From the NCBI RefSeq assembly GCF_028747205.1, contig NZ_CP112880.1, forward strand, positions 5,580,001-5,644,000: a stretch of DNA of 64,000 nt, read 5' to 3'. The stretch comes from Streptomyces sp. CA-278952 (lineage in GTDB: Bacteria > Actinomycetota > Actinomycetes > Streptomycetales > Streptomycetaceae). The translations under genes were made by a program, and so were the position numbers. Positions 18,536 to 27,478 of the stretch are shown here, piece after piece; the first letter of the stretch is position 1, and every line of letters starts with the position of its first letter. Below the pieces are notes generated by a model that worked only from the letters and a program-made list of their open reading frames with translations, searched no databases and was not told where the DNA came from.

Positions 18536-19864
18536 ATGGCCCTTCGATCTTCTCGGGCGTCGGCTCCCGATGCTCTTTCCGCCTCTGCCCTGTCATCCCC
18601 CGCATCGTCCACGTTCCCACCCACACCTTCGTCTTCGCCCTCGTCTTCGCCCTCGTCTTCGTCGCCCGATTTGTTGTCGGCGAGGACGCCCGCACGGGTG
18701 CGGCGCGGTTCGGGCACGCGCCCGAGCGGCCGGGCGGGCGTGGGCCCCGGCACGCGTTCCGGTGCGCGCCACGGTGGGCGGCTGTCCGCGCGGGGGCGTT
18801 CCGCTGGCGCCGCGGCGGCCGCGCGTCGTCGGGCGGACGCGCTGATGGCAGATGTCGCCGGGCCGGGGCGCGGTACAGCGCCCGCACGGGTACGTGAGCC
18901 GGAGCCGCCTCACGTACCGGTACATGAGGCGGAGCCCGCGCCCGTATCGGTACGTGAGGCGGAGCCCGCGCCCGTATCGGTACGTGAGGCGGAGCCCGCG
19001 CCCGTATCGGTATGTGAGGCGGAGCCCGCGCCCGTATCGGTACGTGAGGTGGAGCCCGTGCTCGTACCCGTGTCCGAGGCCCCGGGGGCGATGTCTGGGG
19101 GTACGTCCAGGGCGGGCCGTCTCGTGTCGGCCGTCCGTGAGCGGCTGCCGTTGTGGGTGCGGCTCCGGTGCGGGATGGCGCCGCGCACGCCGCTGGTGCT
19201 CGGGATGGTCCTGCTTGCCGCGGTGGGTGTCGCGGCGTTCCACTTCTGGTCCGTACGCCCCCAGACCGTGCGCGCGCCGGAACCGGTCGCGGACGAGGCG
19301 GCGGCGCCCGCGCTGCCACCGGACCCGTTACGGTCCGGGGGCCCCCGCCAGGTCCCCCGTCCGGCCGGAGGGGCGCCGCCGGACGCGGGTGGCAGCGGAA
19401 GCGGGCAGATCGTCGTCGATGTAAGCGGCAAGGTGCGTCGGCCGGGGGTCCGCCGGCTCCCGGCGGGCTCGCGGGTGGCGGACGCGCTCGACGCGGCGGG
19501 TGGTGTGCGCGCGGGCACGGATGTGACGGGGCTCAATCGGGCGCGGGTCCTGCTGGACGGTGAGCAGGTCGTCGTGGGCCTACCGCCCGGGCCGCCGGCC
19601 CCCGGGACGGTCGGTGGCGGGCACGCCGGGGCCGACAGGCCGGGCGGCACGCCGGGCGGGCCCGGCCCCTCGGCACCGCTGAGTCTGAACACGGCGACGG
19701 CGGAGCAGCTGGAAACGCTGCCAGGGGTCGGCCCCGTGCTGGCCCAGCACATGATCGACTACCGCACGGAGAACAACGGATTCCGGTCCGTCGACGAGCT
19801 CCGGCAGGTCAAGGGCATCGGCGACCGCCGCTTCGCCGAACTCCAGCCGCTCGTCCGGCCATGA
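18536..19864 (+). CDS. ComEA-like DNA-binding protein with repeat-rich N-terminus
   Basis: A 442-aa protein. The first ~210 residues are disordered: a Ser/Pro tract (residues 20-45), an Arg/Ala region and six 10-residue repeats of the type [11 protein letters not shown] transmembrane helix follows at about 220-240, then an SLBB domain (about 292-350) and a C-terminal helix-hairpin-helix pair ([17 protein letters not shown]) as in ComEA. ComEA binds incoming DNA outside the membrane in competent bacteria. It overlaps comEC by ATGA, so the two are co-translated. The N-terminal extension is far longer than in Bacillus ComEA (about 205 aa). The ATG at 18536 has TAACGT 8 nt upstream and no ribosome site. 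Confidence 0.88.
   Translation: MALRSSRASAPDALSASALSSPASSTFPPTPSSSPSSSPSSSSPDLLSARTPARVRRGSGTRPSGRAGVGPGTRSGARHGGRLSARGRSAGAAAAARRRADALMADVAGPGRGTAPARVREPEPPHVPVHEAEPAPVSVREAEPAPVSVREAEPAPVSVCEAEPAPVSVREVEPVLVPVSEAPGAMSGGTSRAGRLVSAVRERLPLWVRLRCGMAPRTPLVLGMVLLAAVGVAAFHFWSVRPQTVRAPEPVADEAAAPALPPDPLRSGGPRQVPRPAGGAPPDAGGSGSGQIVVDVSGKVRRPGVRRLPAGSRVADALDAAGGVRAGTDVTGLNRARVLLDGEQVVVGLPPGPPAPGTVGGGHAGADRPGGTPGGPGPSAPLSLNTATAEQLETLPGVGPVLAQHMIDYRTENNGFRSVDELRQVKGIGDRRFAELQPLVRP
18890..19069. repeat. Six 30-bp tandem repeats inside comEA
   Basis: Units begin at 18890, 18920, 18950, 18980, 19010 and 19040; the middle ones are nearly identical (V-[RHC]-EAEPAPVS) and the outer two are diverged. The in-frame 30-bp period makes copy number likely to vary between strains. 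Confidence 0.9.
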
Positions 19865-22446
19865 GCAGCCGGGAGGCCCAGGACTACGTCCGGGGAGCGG
19901 GCGATGCCGCGGGCAGCTCGGCGTGTGCACCGCGTGTTCCGGGAACGCCGAGTGCGTCGGGTGCGTCGGGGGATTCGGGCGATTCGGGTGCGCCGTGTGG
20001 GGCAGGGGCGCGAGCGGACGGGCCCGCGGACCTGCGGCTGGTTCCGCCCGCCCTGGCGGTCTGGGCGGCTGCGGCGTCGACGCTGGGGCTGCCGGGGAAG
20101 TGGGCGGCCGCCGTGGCCGCCGCCTGTCTGGTGCCGGCGGTCGTTCTGCTGGTGGTGGCCTCGCGCACCTCGCGGGAGGGGAGGCCCGCCGGACGGTCCC
20201 GGGCCGTCGCCGCCGGGGGAGCCGTCCTGCTGTGCGCGGCGGCGGGTGCGGCCGTGGCAGGACTGCACGGGGCCGATGTGCGGCGCGGTCCCGTCCCCGG
20301 GCTGGCAGAGGAGTACGCGCGGATCGACGCCGACGTACGGGTGACCTCGGATCCCCGGACGACCCGCCCGGTGGTCCGGGGCAACCACAGCACCCCGCCC
20401 CTTCTCCTGATCGACGCCGAGGTCATGGAGGTACGGACGCCGGACGGCTCGGGCGCCCGGGTCCGGACACCGGTGCTGCTCATGGTCGCGGCGGGCGACC
20501 ACCGGGCGGACTGGCAGAAGCTGCTGCCGTCCACCCGGCTCCGGCTCGGCGGCAGGCTCTCGCCCCCCGCCCACGAGGGCGAACGCCTGGCGGCGGTCCT
20601 CCGGGTGGACGACGAGGGGGCGCCTCGGATCACCGGTCCGCCGACGTGGACCCAGCGCACGGCCGGGGGACTGCGTGCCGGGTTGCGGGAGGCGACGGAC
20701 GATCTGGACGCGGACGCCCGTGCGCTGTTGCCGGGGCTGGTGGTCGGTGACACCTCCAGGGTCCCTCCCGAACTCCACGACGCCTTCAAGGCGACTGATC
20801 TGACGCACCTCTTGAGCGTTTCCGGGGCAAATCTGTCGATTCTGCTCTTCCTCCTCGTCGGGCCGCCCGGGTCGGCGCTGAGCGCGGAACGCCGCGGCCT
20901 GGCACCTGCGTTGGGGCTCTCCCTGCGAGGGACCGCGTTGATCGGCGGTGGGCTGACCCTCGCCTTCATCGTCGTGTGCCGTCCGGAACCGAGCGTGCTC
21001 CGTGCGGCAGCCTGCGGTCTCATCACGCTCCTCGCGATCGGAACGGGGCGCCGGAGATCCCTGATTCCCGCCCTGGCGGCGGCTGTCGTCCTCCTGGTCC
21101 TCTACGATCCCTGGCTCGCCCGGAGCTACGGCTTCCTGCTGTCGGTGCTCGCCACCGGTGCGCTGCTGACCCTCGCGCCACGGTGGAGCGTCGCCCTGCG
21201 GGCGCGGCGGGTGCCGGGCAGGCTGGCCGAGGTACTGGCCGCGGCGGCCGCCGCGCAGGCCGTGTGCGCACCCGTGGTGGTGGTCCTGGCCTCACGGGTC
21301 AGCCTGGTGGCGGTCCCGTGCAACCTGCTGGCGGAGTTCGCGGTGGCACCGGCGACGGTGCTCGGGTTCGCGGCCCTCGCCGTCGCCCCGGTCGCCCCGC
21401 CGGCGGCCGAACTGCTGGCCGGGATCGCCGCCTGGCCGGTCGGGTGGATCGCCACGGTCGCCCGCACGGGGGCGGACCTTCCCGGGGCTGAGGCCCAGTG
21501 GCCCGGAGGGTGGTCCGGCGCGGCGCTGCTGGCCGGTCTCACGGTGGCGGCCGTGCTCCTGGCGCCGCGGCTGGCCCGCCACCCGTGGATCTGCGCGGCC
21601 ACGGGGCTGCTCCTCGTGCTGGCGGTGCTGAGGCCGGTTCCGCTGACCCGGATCGTGACCGGATGGCCGCCGCCCGACTGGGCGTTCGCGCTCTGCGACG
21701 TGGGGCAGGGCGACGCGATGGTGCTCATGGCGGGGGAGGGCACAGGAGTGGTCGTCGACGCCGGACCCGACCCCCGTGCGGTCGACCGGTGTCTGCGCGA
21801 CCTCGCGGTGACCCGCGTCCCCCTCGTGGTCCTCACTCACTTCCACGCCGACCATGTGCGGGGGCTGCCGGGCGTGCTCCGGGGCAGGGCGGTGGCCGCG
21901 ATCCAGACGACGAGCCTCGAAGAGCCGCCGGAACAGGCCGCGTTCGTACGGCGGACAGCGGCTGCGGCGCGGGTCCCGACGATGCGGGCCGTTGCGGGTG
22001 AGCACCGCCGGGCGGGCCCGGTCGACTGGCGGGTCCTCTGGCCGCGCCAAGGGCCGGGGGGAGCGGGGTCGCTGGTGCGGGAGCCGAACGACTCCAGCGT
22101 CACGCTGCGCGTACGGGCGGCCGGCGGGCTGACGCTGCTGCTCCTCGGGGACCTCGAACCTCCGGCCCAGCGGGAGTTGCTGCGCGGCCGGGAGGCCTCG
22201 GGTCCGGTGGACGTCCTCAAGGTGGCCCACCACGGCTCGGCGTTCCAGGACACCGGGCTGCTCCACGGCGTACGGCCGAGGCTGGCGCTCATCTCCTGCG
22301 GCGCGGACAACCCGTACGGACACCCCTCGGCCCGCACGGTGGGCGCCCTCAGGGCGGCCGGGGCCCGGGTCCTGCGCACCGACATCGACGGCGCGATCGC
22401 GGTGGCGGGCACCGGGAAGAAGCTGCGGGCGGTGGGCCGGTCATGA
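19861..22446 (+). CDS. ComEC/Rec2 family DNA transport protein
   Basis: An 861-aa ComEC/Rec2 homologue. Order: N-terminal disordered cytoplasmic part, early transmembrane helices, an extracytoplasmic DUF4131-type segment (about 150-280), the multi-spanning Competence domain (about 285-600, with [17 protein letters not shown]) and a C-terminal metallo-beta-lactamase domain with [13 protein letters not shown] and a later [11 protein letters not shown]. In competent bacteria ComEC forms the channel for single-stranded DNA and the C-terminal domain is thought to degrade one strand. Natural competence is not established in Streptomyces, so its role here is uncertain. ATGA overlap with comEA. Confidence 0.92.
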   Translation: MSSREAQDYVRGAGDAAGSSACAPRVPGTPSASGASGDSGDSGAPCGAGARADGPADLRLVPPALAVWAAAASTLGLPGKWAAAVAAACLVPAVVLLVVASRTSREGRPAGRSRAVAAGGAVLLCAAAGAAVAGLHGADVRRGPVPGLAEEYARIDADVRVTSDPRTTRPVVRGNHSTPPLLLIDAEVMEVRTPDGSGARVRTPVLLMVAAGDHRADWQKLLPSTRLRLGGRLSPPAHEGERLAAVLRVDDEGAPRITGPPTWTQRTAGGLRAGLREATDDLDADARALLPGLVVGDTSRVPPELHDAFKATDLTHLLSVSGANLSILLFLLVGPPGSALSAERRGLAPALGLSLRGTALIGGGLTLAFIVVCRPEPSVLRAAACGLITLLAIGTGRRRSLIPALAAAVVLLVLYDPWLARSYGFLLSVLATGALLTLAPRWSVALRARRVPGRLAEVLAAAAAAQAVCAPVVVVLASRVSLVAVPCNLLAEFAVAPATVLGFAALAVAPVAPPAAELLAGIAAWPVGWIATVARTGADLPGAEAQWPGGWSGAALLAGLTVAAVLLAPRLARHPWICAATGLLLVLAVLRPVPLTRIVTGWPPPDWAFALCDVGQGDAMVLMAGEGTGVVVDAGPDPRAVDRCLRDLAVTRVPLVVLTHFHADHVRGLPGVLRGRAVAAIQTTSLEEPPEQAAFVRRTAAAARVPTMRAVAGEHRRAGPVDWRVLWPRQGPGGAGSLVREPNDSSVTLRVRAAGGLTLLLLGDLEPPAQRELLRGREASGPVDVLKVAHHGSAFQDTGLLHGVRPRLALISCGADNPYGHPSARTVGALRAAGARVLRTDIDGAIAVAGTGKKLRAVGRS

Positions 22447-22457
22447 CGGCGCTCGGG

Positions 22458-22916
22458 TCAGACCAGCCACGTTCCGGCGAGCATCAGGTCGCGGTCGGCG
22501 AGTTCGTTCACCTCGCGCCAGGCGCGCACGGAGTCCGGGGTGATGTGCAGAAACACCCAGACGGGGGTGCGCGGGTCCCATCGGAGCTTCGCGGCGAAGG
22601 CGCCCCGTGTCGCGGAGGGAAGGTCGGCCCCCTCCAGGATCCTCGCCCCGCCCTCGATCAGTACCACGTCGCGGGTGTGGCCGAGGGTGATGCGGATCGG
22701 GCCGGCGGGAGTCACGTTGACGGCGGTGGGATTGGTCCGCCGGGTGGCCATGACCAGGGTGCCGGTGTCGTCGTCCCAGAGGAACGACAGCGGGACCAGC
22801 GTGGGAACGCCGGCCGCGGAGGCTGTCGCCACCCACGCGTCCTCGTCCTGTCGCAGACGGTTCAGGGTGTCCTGCTTGCGCTGCTCCCGGCTGCGCGCGG
22901 GATCGGGTCCGGTCAT
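22458..22916 (-). CDS. Pyridoxamine 5'-phosphate oxidase-like (PPOX) family protein
   Basis: A 152-aa split-barrel flavin/F420-binding-type protein (VATASAAGVPTLVPLSFLWD, then RITLGHTRDVVLIEGGARIL and WVFLHITPDSVRAW). Proteins of this class in actinobacteria often use F420 or heme/flavin as cofactor for small-molecule reduction; the substrate is not known. The ATG at 22916 lacks a ribosome site, but TAGCCT lies 7 nt upstream on this strand (22924-22929), so it is likely leaderless. It ends 11 bp from comEC, convergently, and diverges from the N-acetyltransferase gene. Confidence 0.85.
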   Translation of the reverse strand: MTGPDPARSREQRKQDTLNRLRQDEDAWVATASAAGVPTLVPLSFLWDDDTGTLVMATRRTNPTAVNVTPAGPIRITLGHTRDVVLIEGGARILEGADLPSATRGAFAAKLRWDPRTPVWVFLHITPDSVRAWREVNELADRDLMLAGTWLV

Positions 22917-23049
22917 GCCCGTCAGGCTAGACCGCGATCACTGTGCCACGCTTCGGGCAAGGGGCCTCGGTCAGGAGTCCTAGGACCCGTCGTGGGACCT
23001 GGAGTGGGACCGGTGGTCCTCGGGGCGGGAGCGGGCGCAGACTGGGCCC

Positions 23050-23928
23050 ATGACCTCGCAGACACCCACGACGTCCGGCGCCTCCGTCCCGGGACCCGGC
23101 AACGGCGTCGACGGCATCACCCCCGCCGCCGTCGACGCCTATCTCACCCGGATCGGCGCGGGCCGTCCGGCGCGGGCAGGCATCGAAGCGCTGCGCGACC
23201 TGCAACACCGGCATCTGCTTGCCGTGCCCTTCGAGAACCTCTCGGTCCATCTGGGCGAGGACATCGTGCTGGACGAACGGGCGCTCATGGACAAGGTGAC
23301 CGGCGGTCGCGGCGGTTTCTGCTACGAACTGAACGGCGCGTTCGGGGCGTTGCTGCGTGCCCTCGGCTTCCGGGTGAGCCTGCTCCAGGCCCGGGTCTTC
23401 GGAGACGGCGGCCGCCTGGGCATTCCGTACGACCACATGGCGCTGCGGGTGGAGACCGAGGACGGTTCGGGGCCCTGGCTGGCGGATGTCGGGTTCGGCG
23501 ACAACGCGCTGTGGCCGCTGGCGCTCGACGATCGGGCGGATCAGGAGGATCCCCGGGGCGTGTTCCGGCTCCGTCGGGCGCCGCAGGGGGACCTGGATCT
23601 GCTGCGCGGAGGCTCACGGCAGTTCCGGCTCGACCTGAGGCCACGGACGCTGCCGGAGTTCCGGGGCGGGGCCTGGTACCACCGCACCTCGCCGGACTCG
23701 CACTTCACCCGGTCCCTGGTGTGCTCCCGGTACACGGAGACCGGGCGGGTGACGCTGAGCGGACGGACTTTGGTCACCACGGTCGGCGGGGATCAGCACC
23801 GTACGGAACTGGCCACGGACGAGGAGGTGCTCGCCGCCTACCGGGACCATTTCGGGGTGCGGCTCTCCCGGGTTCCCCAGCTCCGGGAGGCGGTCGCGGC
23901 GCCGGGACCCGACGCCGGCCCCCGGTGA
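23050..23928 (+). CDS. Arylamine N-acetyltransferase
   Basis: NAT (292 aa) transfers acetyl groups from acetyl-CoA to arylamines/hydrazines, or acts in amide formation in secondary metabolism. The catalytic triad is complete: C91 in RGGFCYELN, H129 in YDHMAL and D146 in ADVGFGDN. Upstream, CAGACT (23038-23043) stands 6 nt before the ATG, a leaderless layout without a ribosome site. It is a single gene between divergent PPOX and a 308-bp gap, so substrate cannot be inferred from context. Confidence 0.94.
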   Translation: MTSQTPTTSGASVPGPGNGVDGITPAAVDAYLTRIGAGRPARAGIEALRDLQHRHLLAVPFENLSVHLGEDIVLDERALMDKVTGGRGGFCYELNGAFGALLRALGFRVSLLQARVFGDGGRLGIPYDHMALRVETEDGSGPWLADVGFGDNALWPLALDDRADQEDPRGVFRLRRAPQGDLDLLRGGSRQFRLDLRPRTLPEFRGGAWYHRTSPDSHFTRSLVCSRYTETGRVTLSGRTLVTTVGGDQHRTELATDEEVLAAYRDHFGVRLSRVPQLREAVAAPGPDAGPR

Positions 23929-24236
23929 CACGCGAACGTCACAGACGAATGCCCAGGACGAACGCTACGAGCGACTGATCCAGACAAGCGGACCTCGCTA
24001 TTCGGACCTCCGGTAACACCTGCGTACAGCTCGTCGCAGCTCATCGCACCTCGCCATACGTCCGCACACCTCATTACACCCTGTAGCAGCTCCGTACAAG
24101 ACCCTCCGAGGTTCTCCGTTTGCCTCGAACGCCGCAATAGTGATCGAATGCATGCTCGTCGGCGGGCCACTGATTCGACGAAGACGTCTACGTGTCAGGG
24201 GCCCGAAGCGTGCAGCGCCCCTGGGGGTACGTAGAG
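23929..24236. other. 308-bp intergenic region before the YceI-type gene
   Basis: No gene supported. The middle part (24000-24140) is less GC-rich with many short CTC/CAC-type runs and may hold the promoter of the next gene, but I see no convincing -35/-10 pair or palindrome. Confidence 0.5.
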
Positions 24237-25118
24237 ATGTTCGGCCGTTGGCTGGGAAACAGAGGCCAGGCGGGTGGGCGCGGTGGGGCCTTCGCCGGAT
24301 TCAAGGTGCCCCGTACCGCGGGCGTGCTCAACTGCCGGGTGCTGGATCCGGTCAACGAACCGGTTCAGCAGGCCGAGTTCGTCGTGACCGACAGCGCGGG
24401 CCGCAAGGTGATCGGCGGCGAGACGGACCCCTTCGGCAGTGTTCTCGCCACGGTCCCGGCGGGCGACTACCGGCTGGCGATCACGGCTGAGGGCTTCACC
24501 CCGTTCCACGGAGCGGTGACCGTGGCCGAGGGCGCGCACGCCACTCTGGGCGATGTGACCCTCCAGGTGGCGCAGCCGCCGCAGCTGCCCGACCCCGGCG
24601 ACTGGGACATCGAGCCGAACCACTCGCAGATCGGGTTCACCGCCCGGCACATCGGGCTGGCGCGCATCCACGGCAGGTTCAACACCTTCGCCGGGGCGGT
24701 CCGGATCGCCGACCGCATGGAGGACTCCGCCATGCACGTGATCATCGACGCGGCCTCGATCGACACCAATGTGCAGATGCGCGACGACCACCTGCGCTCC
24801 GGCGACTTCCTCGACGTCGGCCGTTATCCGACGCTGGAGTTCTACAGCGAGCGCTTCGTCCACCGGGGCGGCAGCCGGTGGGGTGTCACCGGGGCGCTGA
24901 CCCTGCACGGCGTCAGCCGTACCGTGACGCTGGACACCCAGTACCTCGGGATCGGCAGCGGCCTGGAGGGCGAGACACGCGCCGCCTGCCGGGCCACCAC
25001 CGAACTGCACCGCGAGGACTTCACCCTCACCTGGCAGACCATGGTGGCGCGCGGGATCGCCGTGGTGGGGCCGAGCATCGTCATTGACCTCGACATCCAG
25101 ATCGTGCCCAAGGGCTGA
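24237..25118 (+). CDS. YceI family protein with N-terminal carboxypeptidase-regulatory-like domain
   Basis: A 293-aa two-domain protein. Residues about 25-115 look like a small beta-sandwich (GVLNCRVLDPVNEPVQQAEF; DPFGSVLATVPAGDYRLAI) of the carboxypeptidase-regulatory/transthyretin type. Residues about 120-293 are a YceI domain (WDIEPNHSQIGFTARHIGLA; FLDVGRYPTLEF; GALTLHGVSRTVTLD), a lipocalin-like fold that binds polyisoprenoids. There is no signal peptide, so unlike E. coli YceI it appears cytoplasmic. The start is uncertain: ATG 24237 has a GGGGGT run 10 nt upstream; GTG 24192 would add 15 residues. Confidence 0.85.
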   Translation: MFGRWLGNRGQAGGRGGAFAGFKVPRTAGVLNCRVLDPVNEPVQQAEFVVTDSAGRKVIGGETDPFGSVLATVPAGDYRLAITAEGFTPFHGAVTVAEGAHATLGDVTLQVAQPPQLPDPGDWDIEPNHSQIGFTARHIGLARIHGRFNTFAGAVRIADRMEDSAMHVIIDAASIDTNVQMRDDHLRSGDFLDVGRYPTLEFYSERFVHRGGSRWGVTGALTLHGVSRTVTLDTQYLGIGSGLEGETRAACRATTELHREDFTLTWQTMVARGIAVVGPSIVIDLDIQIVPKG

Positions 25119-25181
25119 GCCGACCGGTTCGTTCCGGGGGCTGAGCCGCCCGGATCGTTCTCAAGGCTGTGCCGGCCGGCG

Positions 25182-25427
25182 TCACGGCTTCTCCAGCCAG
25201 CCTTCGTACTCCTCCGCGAACGCGTCGAGCGCGGCCGGGTCCAGGCGCCCGGCCGCGTCCTCCACGACCACCAGCCACTGGGCGTCCTCGGCGTCGTCCT
25301 CGCCGGCCAGCGCGTCCCGTACGAGCTGAGGCTCCTCGGCGACCCCGAAGCGGTCCGCCAGCTCCCCGGCCACCTCCTCCGCGGCATCGCGGTCGGGCAG
25401 CACCAGTACATGTCTCACATCGCTCAC
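25182..25427 (-). CDS. Small acidic hypothetical protein
   Basis: An 81-aa, strongly acidic protein starting at GTG (MSDVRHVLVLPDRDAAEEVA...). It reads as a short strand followed by two helices, with VLVLPDRDAAEEVAGELADR at the start and WLVVVEDAAG in the middle, reminiscent of a small alpha/beta ferredoxin-like fold. GC3 bias supports coding. It is encoded opposite holA and convergent with the YceI-type gene. I do not recognise a family. Confidence 0.65.
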   Translation of the reverse strand: MSDVRHVLVLPDRDAAEEVAGELADRFGVAEEPQLVRDALAGEDDAEDAQWLVVVEDAAGRLDPAALDAFAEEYEGWLEKP

Positions 25428-25450
25428 CCGGTCATTCTCCGGTACGGGAG

Positions 25451-25509
25451 CCCCGGCCCCGCGCCCCGGCCCCGCGCCCCGGCCCCGCGCCCCGGCCCCG
25501 CGCCCCGGC
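25451..25509. repeat. 13-bp GC-only tandem repeat upstream of holA
   Basis: CCCCGGCCCCGCG is repeated four times exactly (from 25451) plus a partial fifth copy. It lies between the start of the 81-aa gene and holA and could form slippage or unusual structure. Confidence 0.9.
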
Positions 25510-25561
25510 AGGGGGCCTGGGGCCGTCCGGCTGTCAGTGGGGCGTGGGATGCTGGATCGCG

Positions 25562-26548
25562 ATGGCCACCAGGAAGAATTCCACCGACGATCCGCTCGCG
25601 CCCCTCACCCTCGCCGTGGGCCAGGAGGACCTCCTCCTGGACCGTGCGGTGCAGCAGGTGGTGGCGGCCGCCCGTGCTGCCGACGCCGACACGGACGTAC
25701 GTGATCTGGCGTCGGACCAGTTGCAGCCCGGCACGCTCGCCGAGCTCACCAGCCCCTCGCTCTTCGCCGAGCGCAAGGTCGTGGTCGTGCGCAACGCGCA
25801 GGACCTCTCGGCCGACACGATCAAGGACGTCAAGGCGTATCTCGGCGCGCCGGTCGAGGAGATCACGCTCGTCCTGCTGCACGCGGGCGGCGCCAAGGGC
25901 AAGGGGCTGCTGGACGCGGCGCGCAAGGCCGGGGCGCGGGAGGTCGCCTGCCCGAAGACCACCAAGCCCGCCGAGCGGCTCTCCTTCGTACGGTCGGAGT
26001 TCCGGGCGCACGGGCGGTCCGCGACGCCGGAGGCCTGCCAGGCGCTGGTCGACTCCATCGGCAGCGACCTGCGGGAGCTGGCGAGTGCGGTGTCCCAGCT
26101 GATCGCGGACGTCGAGGGCACGATCGACGAGGCGGTCGTCGGGCGCTATTACACCGGCCGGGCGGAAGCCTCGTCGTTCACCGTCGCCGACCGGGCGGTC
26201 GAGGGGCGCGCGGCGGAGGCGCTGGAGGCACTGCGGTGGTCGTTGTCGACCGGGGTCCCGCCCGTCCTGATCACCAGTGCGTTGGCGCAGGGGGTGAGGG
26301 CGATCGGGAAGCTGTCCTCGGCCCGGGGGGGCCGGCCGGCCGATCTGGCCCGGGAGCTGGGTATGCCGCCGTGGAAGATCGACCGGGTGCGGCAGCAGAT
26401 GCGGGGATGGACGCCGGACGGGGTCGCGGTGGCCCTGCGGGCGGTGGCGGCGGCGGACGCGGGGGTGAAGGGCGGGGGGGACGATCCCGAGTACGCCCTG
26501 GAGAAGGCCGTCGTCGTGGTCGCGAGGGCCGCGCGGACGGGACGGTAG
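25562..26548 (+). CDS. holA: DNA polymerase III delta subunit
   Basis: HolA (328 aa) is the delta subunit of the clamp loader; it opens the beta sliding clamp during replication. Family marks are LAVGQEDLLLDRAVQQVV, LFAERKVVVVRNAQDL and the C-terminal LGMPPWKIDRVRQQMRGW. The ATG at 25562 has no ribosome site; in-frame upstream starts run through the GC repeat and are rejected. It is the usual Streptomyces order comEC - holA - rpsT - lepA, here with three extra genes between comEC and holA. A repeat-rich intergenic region follows. Confidence 0.95.
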   Translation: MATRKNSTDDPLAPLTLAVGQEDLLLDRAVQQVVAAARAADADTDVRDLASDQLQPGTLAELTSPSLFAERKVVVVRNAQDLSADTIKDVKAYLGAPVEEITLVLLHAGGAKGKGLLDAARKAGAREVACPKTTKPAERLSFVRSEFRAHGRSATPEACQALVDSIGSDLRELASAVSQLIADVEGTIDEAVVGRYYTGRAEASSFTVADRAVEGRAAEALEALRWSLSTGVPPVLITSALAQGVRAIGKLSSARGGRPADLARELGMPPWKIDRVRQQMRGWTPDGVAVALRAVAAADAGVKGGGDDPEYALEKAVVVVARAARTGR

Positions 26549-26601
26549 GCCTCTCGGGGCGTGGTGGGCGGTTCGCCGCCGGACGCGGGGCCCTGTGGTG
26601 A

Positions 26602-26769
26602 CCGGTTCCGCCCTCACACACCGGACGGGCTGGGATGGTGCACGCTCTCGTGCGACCGCCGGTTCCGTCCTTGAGCGCCGGACGGGCTGGGATTGCCTCG
26701 GCATCGTGTTGGGATGGTGCACGCTCTCGTGCGATCGCCGGTTCCGTCCTCAAACGCCGGACGGGCTGG
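26602..26769. repeat. Three copies of a ~32-bp palindromic element
   Basis: Copies at 26602-26633, 26659-26690 and 26738-26769 share CCGGTTCCGTCCT...CGCCGGACGGGCTGG; the CCGTCC/GGACGG arms form a hairpin. The second and third lie in a 59-bp direct repeat (26632-26690 and 26711-26769, 79 bp apart). From memory this sequence (as GTTTGAGGAC on the other strand) is scattered through Streptomyces genomes, like a REP element. Confidence 0.75.
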
Positions 26770-26812
26770 ACGTGCCCCGGCGCGCCGGGTGGGCCGGGTG
26801 GGCCCGCACGTG

Positions 26813-26860
26813 CGGAAGCCCCGGTCCTCGGTCTGGGGAGATCGGGGGCCGGGGCTTCCG
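26813..26860. terminator. Hairpin between holA and rpsT
   Basis: CGGAAGCCCCGG (26813-26824) pairs exactly with CCGGGGCTTCCG (26849-26860). It can serve both convergent transcripts; no T-run. Confidence 0.6.
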
Positions 26861-26995
26861 GGTCACACTCTGGGTGCGCCGCACCCGCGTGGCGAACGCA
26901 GGTTCGGTGTGCGGCGCGGGGTGCCGGTCAGGGGCGGGAGAGAGGGCCCGTCTGGTCCGTTCCGGCGGTCACATCAGTGAGCTTCGGGAAGAAGC

Positions 26996-27262
26996 TCAGG
27001 CCTGCAGGGAGGCAACCTTGGACGCCAGCGCCGACTTCTTGTTGGCGGCGGCGTTCTTGTGGATGACACCCTTCGAGACAGCCTTGTCGAGCTGACGGGA
27101 AGCGTCGCGGACGGCCGTGGTGGCCTTCTCGACGTCACCGGCAACGGCGGCCTCGCGGGCCTTGCGGATCGCGGTCTTGAGCGACGACTTGACGGCCTTG
27201 TTGCGCAGGCGCGCCTTCTCGTTGGTCTTGTTCCGCTTGATCTGGGACTTGATGTTCGCCAC
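26996..27262 (-). CDS. rpsT: Small-subunit ribosomal protein S20
   Basis: S20 (88 aa, the normal length) binds 16S rRNA in the body of the 30S subunit. It is lysine/alanine/arginine-rich with [19 protein letters not shown] at the start and [17 protein letters not shown] near the end. The GTG at 27262 gives VANIKSQ, the conserved N-terminus; the longer frame up to 27331 is rejected as it adds unrelated residues. It is divergent from lepA. Confidence 0.97.
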   Translation of the reverse strand: MANIKSQIKRNKTNEKARLRNKAVKSSLKTAIRKAREAAVAGDVEKATTAVRDASRQLDKAVSKGVIHKNAAANKKSALASKVASLQA

Positions 27263-27478
27263 GAATAGAGCCTTTTCAGGTTCGTTGGATCTTCCAGGTG
27301 AGCCGCGCCGCTCGTGAGAGCCACGAGGCACAGCTGCCCACGGTAGCAGTCACCCTCCGACCGGCCCAAACCGGTCGCTGTCCCGCAGGCGTGGGACGAT
27401 GGAGCCTACGTATCGATCCGACCGACCCGACATCGACCCGAGACACGGCGTTCGGCGTCTCAAGAATCAGGACCCTGC

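Larger units (their letters stand above)
26549..26995. other. 447-bp repeat-rich gap between holA and rpsT
   Basis: No gene supported. It holds three copies of a ~32-bp palindromic element, a 59-bp direct repeat and a hairpin at 26813-26860. Both flanking genes point into it. Confidence 0.7.

Noticed and set aside
18890..19069. Direct repeats in comEA considered as a CRISPR array
   Set aside because: Units are contiguous, without spacers, and in frame with a protein repeat.
22982..23020. AGGACC/GGTCCT inverted repeat between the PPOX and N-acetyltransferase genes
   Set aside because: The arms are only six bases in a GC-rich, repetitive stretch; this is expected by chance, so I did not list it as an operator.
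25451..25509. GC-rich direct repeats considered as an origin or iteron
   Set aside because: Pure GC 13-mers next to no replication protein or DnaA-box; the chromosome origin lies elsewhere in Streptomyces.
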